Positions 5,607-9,865 of a stretch of 9,865 bases of DNA are shown piece after piece. Position 1 is the first letter of the stretch. Each line of letters opens with the position of its first letter. This DNA is from Endomicrobium sp. (GTDB lineage: Bacteria > Elusimicrobiota > Endomicrobiia > Endomicrobiales > Endomicrobiaceae), in NCBI GenBank assembly GCA_031290055.1, contig JAITOH010000074.1, forward strand, positions 1 through 9,865. Direction: 5' to 3'. The position numbers were made by a program, and so were the translations under genes. The notes below the pieces were generated by a model that saw nothing but the letters and a program-made list of their open reading frames with translations, searched no databases and was not told the origin of the DNA.

Positions 5607-8088
5607 TTGTAAGATTATAGAGATTTTAGAGTTGTCTGATGAAAAATTAATTGAACTAAGCAATAAAAGTGTTCTTTCTTTGTCATTTGAAGAAATGAAA
5701 AAAATTCAGGGTTATTTTAGGAAACTTAAAAGAAATCCTACTGATGTTGAAATTGAAACCATTGCACAAACATGGAGTGAGCACTGCAAACATAAAACTT
5801 TGACGGGGGTAGTAGATTACACTGAGTTAATTCCGCTTAAAAAAGGCTCTTTTGATAAATTGCCTGTTTCCTCTAGAAACAAGATAGAATTTCTTAAGGA
5901 TGATAAGGATTATGTGCAGTATGAGAAAAAAGAAAGAACGTATAATAACTTATTAGAAGAAACTATTTTTAAGGCTACAAAGGAATTGAATAAAAAGTGG
6001 TGCTTGTCTGTTTTTAAAGATAATGCTGGAGTTATTGAATTTGATTCTGAGAATGCTGTTGCTTTTAAAGTTGAAACGCATAATCATCCTTCTGCTCTTG
6101 AACCTTATGGCGGTGCAGCTACTGGAGTTGGTGGTGTTATTAGGGATATTTTAGGAGTTGGTCTTGGTGCGAAACCACTGGCTAATACCGATGTTTTTTG
6201 TTTTGGTGATCCTAATATAAGCGATTCTAAAGTACCTTATGGAATTCATCATCCTAAAAGAATAGCTAAGGGTGTTGTAGCTGGTGTGAGAGATTATGGA
6301 AACAGAATGGGTATACCTATCGTAAATGGAGCAGTTTATTTTGACGATGGCTATGTGGCAAATCCACTTGTTTATTGTGGAACCATGGGAATACTACCAA
6401 AAAACAAGATAGAAAAAAAGGTTATTTTTGGAGATTTAATTTTACTTGTTGGTGGAAGAACTGGCAGGGATGGAATACATGGGGCGACTTTTTCTTCTGT
6501 GAAGCTTGACAAAAAATCAGATGTGAACGCTGTACAAATAGGAAATCCTATAGTTGAAAAAAAGGTTTTAGATGCTATGCTTGAAGCGAGGGACTTAAAT
6601 CTTTTTAGGGCGGTTACGGATTGTGGAGCTGGTGGTTTATCTAGTGCTATTGGGGAACTTGGCGAAAAAATAGGAGCTAGGATTTGTCTTGACAAAGTCC
6701 CTTTGAAATATTTTGGTCTTAGTCCTTGGGAAATATGGATTTCTGAAGCTCAAGAGAGAATGATTTTTGCTGTACCCTTGGGGAAAAAAGATAAAATTAT
6801 TGAAATATTTAAAAGAGAAAACGTAGAAGCTACTGTTGTTGGAGAGTTTACTAACGATAATAGGCTTGTAGTTTTGTATGACAACAATATTGTGGCAAAC
6901 TTGGACATGGAATTTCTCCACAATGGAGTTCCAAAACCTGTAAGGTCAGCAATTCACAAAATAAAGGAAGAAAAAATTCAAGAATCAATCAAAATGAACT
7001 ACCTAGAAATCTCACAAACTTTAAAAGTTTTGCTTGCAGATTTAAATGTTTGTTCTAGAGAGTGGATTATAAGACAATATGACCATGAGGTACAGGGCCA
7101 AACTATTGTAAAACCGTTGCAAGGAAATTGTATAGAGATTTCAGGTCCTAGTGATGCTGCTGTTATTTTCCCATATACAATTATTAAAGATACAAAGAAA
7201 GGAATTGTCCTATCTAATGGATTTAATCCAGAATATGGGAAAATAAATGTTTATAAAATGGCATGTTCTTCAATAGAGGAAGCCTTGAGAAATGCTGTTT
7301 CTGTTGGGGGTAATATTGAAAAAATATCATTGCTAGATAATTTTTGTTGGGGAAATACTAATAGTCCTGAAGTATTAGGTAGTTTGGTTTGTGTGGCAAA
7401 TGCTTGTTATGATATGTCAAAGGCTTTTGATGTCCCTTTTATATCCGGAAAAGATAGTCTGCACAATGAATATTCTACAAGTGATGGAAAGTATTCTATA
7501 CCTCCTGCACTTTTAATATCTGCTATGGGTGTTATTGATGATGTAGCAAATACTGTTACAATGTCTTTTAAAAATACTGGAAATAAGATATTTCTTTTAG
7601 GTGTTACAAGGAACGAACTGGGTGCTTCTGTACTTGCTAAAATAAAGAACATTAGAATCGGAATAGTTCCTGCTGTATATCCGAATGAGTCTAAAGAAAT
7701 AATGAAAAAAATTTATCTGGCAATAAATGAAAACGTAGTAGAATCTTGCCATGATTGTTCTGAAGGAGGTTTAGCCGTAGCTATAAGTGAAATGGCTTTT
7801 TCAGCAAAAAAAGGCGTACAAATATATGTGGATTCCGTAAAAACTGAAACAAATATGTTAACTATGAGTGAAACATTGTTTTCTGAATCTAATGGACGGT
7901 TTATTGTTGAAGTGACCCATGAAAACGAAACAAAGTTTCGAGAAGTTTTAAAAGGATCAATTTTTTCTGAGATAGGTTGTGTAACCGATGATGAAAATAT
8001 AATTTTTGAAAGTGAAAAAAATAAACTAAAACTTCAAGAAAATTCTCAAGATTTGTTAAAAATATGGCAAAGTACTATAAATTGGTAA
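5590..8088 (+). CDS. purL: FGAM synthase, PurL catalytic subunit
   Basis: An 832-residue enzyme that converts FGAR to FGAM with ATP and ammonia from PurQ. It is longer than typical small PurL (about 600-750 aa) and shorter than fused long forms. Order of parts: linker domain with AQTWSEHCKHK at 59-69, first ATP-grasp-like PurM half with KVETHNHPSALEPYGG at 160-175, GGRTGRDGIHGATFSS at 288-303, VTDCGAGGL at 342-350 and SEAQERM at 385-391, then the second half with YDHEVQGQTIVKP at 497-509, DNFCWGN at 583-589, FISGKDSLHNE at 617-627, HDCSEGGLAVAISEMAF at 721-737 and FSESNGRF at 764-771. Residues about 71-140 form an extra Lys-rich segment before SVFKDNAGVIEF. ATG 5590 is the first start after an in-frame TAA at 5569-5571; only a weak AAGAG precedes it, so translation is probably coupled to purS. 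Confidence 0.95.
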   Translation: MEYTANCKIIEILELSDEKLIELSNKSVLSLSFEEMKKIQGYFRKLKRNPTDVEIETIAQTWSEHCKHKTLTGVVDYTELIPLKKGSFDKLPVSSRNKIEFLKDDKDYVQYEKKERTYNNLLEETIFKATKELNKKWCLSVFKDNAGVIEFDSENAVAFKVETHNHPSALEPYGGAATGVGGVIRDILGVGLGAKPLANTDVFCFGDPNISDSKVPYGIHHPKRIAKGVVAGVRDYGNRMGIPIVNGAVYFDDGYVANPLVYCGTMGILPKNKIEKKVIFGDLILLVGGRTGRDGIHGATFSSVKLDKKSDVNAVQIGNPIVEKKVLDAMLEARDLNLFRAVTDCGAGGLSSAIGELGEKIGARICLDKVPLKYFGLSPWEIWISEAQERMIFAVPLGKKDKIIEIFKRENVEATVVGEFTNDNRLVVLYDNNIVANLDMEFLHNGVPKPVRSAIHKIKEEKIQESIKMNYLEISQTLKVLLADLNVCSREWIIRQYDHEVQGQTIVKPLQGNCIEISGPSDAAVIFPYTIIKDTKKGIVLSNGFNPEYGKINVYKMACSSIEEALRNAVSVGGNIEKISLLDNFCWGNTNSPEVLGSLVCVANACYDMSKAFDVPFISGKDSLHNEYSTSDGKYSIPPALLISAMGVIDDVANTVTMSFKNTGNKIFLLGVTRNELGASVLAKIKNIRIGIVPAVYPNESKEIMKKIYLAINENVVESCHDCSEGGLAVAISEMAFSAKKGVQIYVDSVKTETNMLTMSETLFSESNGRFIVEVTHENETKFREVLKGSIFSEIGCVTDDENIIFESEKNKLKLQENSQDLLKIWQSTINW

Positions 8089-8092
8089 TTAT

Positions 8093-8884
8093 ATGAAGAA
8101 AAATAAAGTGTTAATTTTAAGGACTGCAGGAACGAATTGTGATTATGAAACGCAAAGTGCTTTTGAATTGTGTGGAATAGCTGTAGAGCGTGTACATATT
8201 AGTGTTCTTATAGAAAATAAGTCCAAAATTTTTGAATATGATATTTTAGTTTTCCCAGGTGGATTTTCTTATGGCGATGATGTAGCATCTGGAAAAGTAT
8301 TATCGAATGAAATAAAAAATAAACTTGGAAGTGAAGTTAGAAAATTTGCACTAAGTGGCAAGCCAATTATAGGCATATGCAACGGTTTTCAAGTTTTGGT
8401 TAAAATTGGATTACTTCCAGATCCTGAACTTTTCACACAAGTTTCCACTTTTTCTCACAATGATTATAATAAATTTGAGTGTCGTTGGGTTTATTTAAAA
8501 ACAGGAAATAAGATTAATAATGAGTCTAATTGTATTTGGACAAATAAATTGCCTACTATAGTAAGCTTACCTATAGCTCATGGCGAAGGGAAGTTTATTC
8601 CAAAAAATAAAAGTATTTTAAATAGTTTAAATAAAAATAATCAAATTGTTTTTAGATATTCTTCAAAAGATGGTAATATTCCTAGATATCCTTTAGATCC
8701 TAATGGTTCTGTAGATAATATAGCTGGAATATGTAATAAAAAGGGGAATGTTTTTGGTCTTATGCCTCATCCTGAGAGATATATTTTTCACATGCAGCAT
8801 CCTTCAAGAAAAAACTTTACAGGTAAAAACCATGGTTGGGGCAAAATTATTTTTCAAAACGCTGTTGATTTTGTGAATAGGTAA
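8093..8884 (+). CDS. purQ: FGAM synthase, PurQ glutaminase subunit
   Basis: A 263-residue class I glutamine amidotransferase that releases ammonia from glutamine for PurL. Seen in order: VLILRTAGTNCDYE at 6-19, VFPGGFSYGDDVASG at 53-67, the nucleophile elbow GICNGFQVL at 94-102 with Cys96, FECRWV at 128-133, LPIAHGEGKF at 159-168, DPNGSVDNIAGICN at 202-215, and LMPHPER at 223-229 with His226 and Glu228 completing the triad. It is longer than the roughly 227-residue Bacillus type and resembles the roughly 260-residue group, with a tail after the triad (HPSRKNFTGKNHGWG). The start is 4 nt after the purL stop and has no clear ribosome binding site, so it probably relies on coupling to purL and keeps the subunits balanced. 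Confidence 0.96.
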   Translation: MKKNKVLILRTAGTNCDYETQSAFELCGIAVERVHISVLIENKSKIFEYDILVFPGGFSYGDDVASGKVLSNEIKNKLGSEVRKFALSGKPIIGICNGFQVLVKIGLLPDPELFTQVSTFSHNDYNKFECRWVYLKTGNKINNESNCIWTNKLPTIVSLPIAHGEGKFIPKNKSILNSLNKNNQIVFRYSSKDGNIPRYPLDPNGSVDNIAGICNKKGNVFGLMPHPERYIFHMQHPSRKNFTGKNHGWGKIIFQNAVDFVNR

Positions 8885-8926
8885 TCTTGTAATTGTAATG
8901 TTTGTATATAGTTTTAAGTTGTATAG

Positions 8927-8952
8927 ATACTTTTTTAGGCCTAAAAAAGTAT
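8927..8952. repeat. Perfect 26-nt palindrome after purQ, possible terminator or operator
   Basis: ATACTTTTTTAGG is followed directly by its exact reverse complement, with 13 matching positions per arm and no gap. As RNA it gives an 11-bp stem (mostly A-U) closed by GGCC. It begins 43 nt after the purQ stop, where a transcript end would be expected, but the T-run lies inside the stem and the sequence just after is GGGTATT, so it is not a standard intrinsic terminator. As DNA it would suit a dimeric regulator. Confidence 0.55.
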
Positions 8953-9412
8953 GGGTATTTATCAAGGCAAGCATATTTTTTTGTTAAGTAAATATTGTGG
9001 TTTGGTTTTCATGCTAGTGTTGATGGATGTCAAGTAAATTTTTGTGTGTAATGCAAAGCTTGGTCTTAGTGCTTAATTATATTTTTTGAGGGTCAATTTT
9101 TTTAAAACATGTATTAGTGTAGGTTGCATTCACAATTATGAATATAAAAGTAAATACTATAGTGAATCATCTTGTAGTCAATAGTGCTTTTTTTAATTGT
9201 TGTTTTTGAGAGTTTGTTTTAAAATGAAACTTTAGTAAGAAAAATTCAACATAAAACATAATATGATATCACTTGTTAAGTTTGTGGAGGTGACTAAAAT
9301 TTTATTAAAGTAGCTTTAAGGGGGTTGTGATCTTGTGAATTCCTAGAAGTTTATAGGTATTTTAGTAATTACATGTATAAGTTTTTGTAAGTCCTTGAAA
9401 AATAGATTTTTT

Positions 9413-9418
9413 TATAAT
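9413..9418 (+). promoter_or_regulatory. Candidate -10 box for rpsB
   Basis: A perfect TATAAT preceded by a run of T. No convincing -35 hexamer lies at 16-18 nt: TTGAAA at 9395-9400 is too close (12 nt) and TTGTAA at 9385-9390 too far (22 nt). If active, transcription would begin near 9425 and leave a leader of about 350 nt before rpsB. Confidence 0.35.
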
Positions 9419-9474
9419 AGAATATTAAGAGAAGAGTAGTGGTGGTTTTGGTTATATAGTCTGACTGTTGTTTA

Positions 9475-9511
9475 ACACACTTTTGCTTTATCGGTGTTGC
9501 CGATTGTGTGT
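9475..9511 (+). other. Hairpin in the rpsB upstream region
   Basis: ATCGG at 9490-9494 pairs with CCGAT at 9500-9504 around TGTTG, and outside it ACACAC at 9475-9480 pairs with GTGTGT at 9506-9511, leaving an uneven internal loop of nine and one nucleotides. It is one of the more GC-containing and best-paired elements in an otherwise AT-rich gap, which favours a real RNA structure. Confidence 0.4.
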
Positions 9512-9547
9512 GTACCGCAGAGTATAAACTGTTCTAATGAATATATA

Positions 9548-9564
9548 AACCTTTCTAAGGGGTT
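9548..9564 (+). other. Second hairpin in the rpsB upstream region
   Basis: AACCTTT at 9548-9554 pairs with AAGGGGTT at 9557-9564 as a seven-pair stem including two G-U pairs and a three-base loop. It is weak alone but lies between the 9475-9511 hairpin and the helices nearer rpsB. Confidence 0.25.
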
Positions 9565-9642
9565 CTGAAGTTGTGCAAATGGCATGTCTGTCTACTAGGC
9601 TAAATATAAACTATAGAGTATACAAACAGTTGAATTCGTCGG

Positions 9643-9712
9643 AAATCCTCGTAAATTAGGGTTTTTGATGTTAAATAATTGTGAAAAACCGTGATGTGGT
9701 GTATTAAGGTTT
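9643..9712 (+). promoter_or_regulatory. Chain of mutually exclusive helices before rpsB
   Basis: AAATCC 9643-9648 can pair with GGGTTT 9659-9664 (one G-U). GGTTTTT 9660-9666 can pair with AAAAACC 9684-9690 (seven pairs, 17-nt loop). AAACC 9686-9690 can pair with GGTTT 9708-9712. Neighbouring helices share bases, so only alternate ones can form together, as in attenuator-type leaders. The last ends about 60 nt before the rpsB ATG. This is pattern only; the helices are short and AT-rich. Confidence 0.3.
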
Positions 9713-9762
9713 GGTATGTGATGAAGATTTATATTTATATTACAGAAAAAAACAATTGAAAG

Positions 9763-9768
9763 AAGAGG
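9763..9768 (+). promoter_or_regulatory. Ribosome binding site of rpsB
   Basis: AAGAGG lies 5 nt before the ATG at 9774. It supports that start, which also gives the usual S2 N-terminus. Confidence 0.6.
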
Positions 9769-9773
9769 AAATA

Positions 9774-9865
9774 ATGGCGAATATCACAATGAAGATTTTA
9801 TTGGAATCTGGAGTTCATTTTGGGCACCAAACTAGAAGATGGAACCCGAAAATGGCGAAGTTCAT
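9774..9865 (+). CDS. rpsB: 30S ribosomal protein S2, N-terminal 30 residues only
   Basis: Thirty codons are visible before the window ends. [19 protein letters not shown] followed by [11 protein letters not shown] is the signature N-terminus of ribosomal protein S2, which sits at the head-body junction of the small subunit and is needed for S1 binding. The [15 protein letters not shown] block is nearly invariant in bacteria. The gene runs off the right edge; tsf (elongation factor Ts) usually follows it but cannot be seen here. The long structured region upstream suggests control separate from the purine genes; S2 represses its own mRNA in enterobacteria, but the same cannot be assumed here. 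Confidence 0.95.
   Translation, partial: MANITMKILLESGVHFGHQTRRWNPKMAKF

Larger units (their letters stand above)
8885..9773. other. Long noncoding gap between purQ and rpsB
   Basis: 889 nt with no reading frame of note on either strand and no tRNA, tmRNA, SRP or RNase P core that I recognise. It shares the T/G-rich bias of the other gap: in 9001-9060 I count 26 T, 14 A, 15 G and 5 C. It holds a perfect palindrome near purQ, a TATAAT box about 360 nt before rpsB, and hairpins in the last 300 nt. The part between about 8955 and 9400 shows nothing I can name. It may be a decayed gene, but I could not match any translated piece to a family. Confidence 0.6.

Noticed and set aside
9643..9666. Intrinsic terminator ending in TTTTT before rpsB
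   Set aside because: The T residues are part of the stem, the stem has six pairs with one G-U, and the loop is ten bases, so it is too weak to call a terminator.

Overview
The window is AT-rich bacterial chromosome (GC near 30% in the lines I counted). Every recognisable gene lies on the + strand, and the genes are tightly packed with short gaps or overlaps. The order is: the C-terminal part of a PD-(D/E)XK nuclease, three arginine genes (argB, argD, argG), a 318-nt gap, four purine genes (purC, purS, purL, purQ), an 889-nt gap, and the first 30 codons of rpsB. No mobile element, CRISPR array, tRNA or rRNA gene was recognised. The low GC, the two loose T/G-rich gaps in otherwise packed DNA, and a long-form FGAM synthase of the type I associate with Deltaproteobacteria suggest a host-associated bacterium such as Endomicrobium (Elusimicrobia). 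That placement is inference only.

Layout. The nuclease frame is open from base 1 to 702, so its start lies outside the window. argB begins 13 nt after its stop. argB and argD overlap by 4 nt (ATGA) and argD and argG by 19 nt, so nuclease-argB-argD-argG looks like one transcript. ArgB and ArgD catalyse the second and fourth steps of ornithine synthesis. ArgG makes argininosuccinate from citrulline and aspartate. argA/argJ, argC, argF and argH are not in this window. After argG comes a 318-nt gap with a candidate promoter and a hairpin just before the purC ribosome binding site.

The purine block is compact: purC (GTG start), 3 nt, purS, a 17-nt overlap, purL, 4 nt, purQ. PurS, PurL and PurQ are the three parts of formylglycinamidine ribonucleotide (FGAM) synthase: PurQ releases ammonia from glutamine, PurL uses it with ATP on FGAR, and PurS bridges the two. 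PurC acts later, joining aspartate to CAIR. The PurS protein is unusual: it is 175 aa and reads as two PurS-like halves in tandem. Together with the 832-aa PurL it corresponds to the single long PurL chain of some other bacteria, here cut into two out-of-frame overlapping genes.

The 889-nt gap before rpsB holds a perfect 26-nt palindrome 43 nt after purQ, a perfect TATAAT box, and, in the 300 nt before rpsB, several hairpins including a chain of mutually exclusive short helices. The last part could be a regulatory leader for ribosomal protein S2. I did not find an evident new multi-gene system. The best leads are the split tandem-PurS/PurL arrangement and the structured noncoding gap ahead of rpsB.
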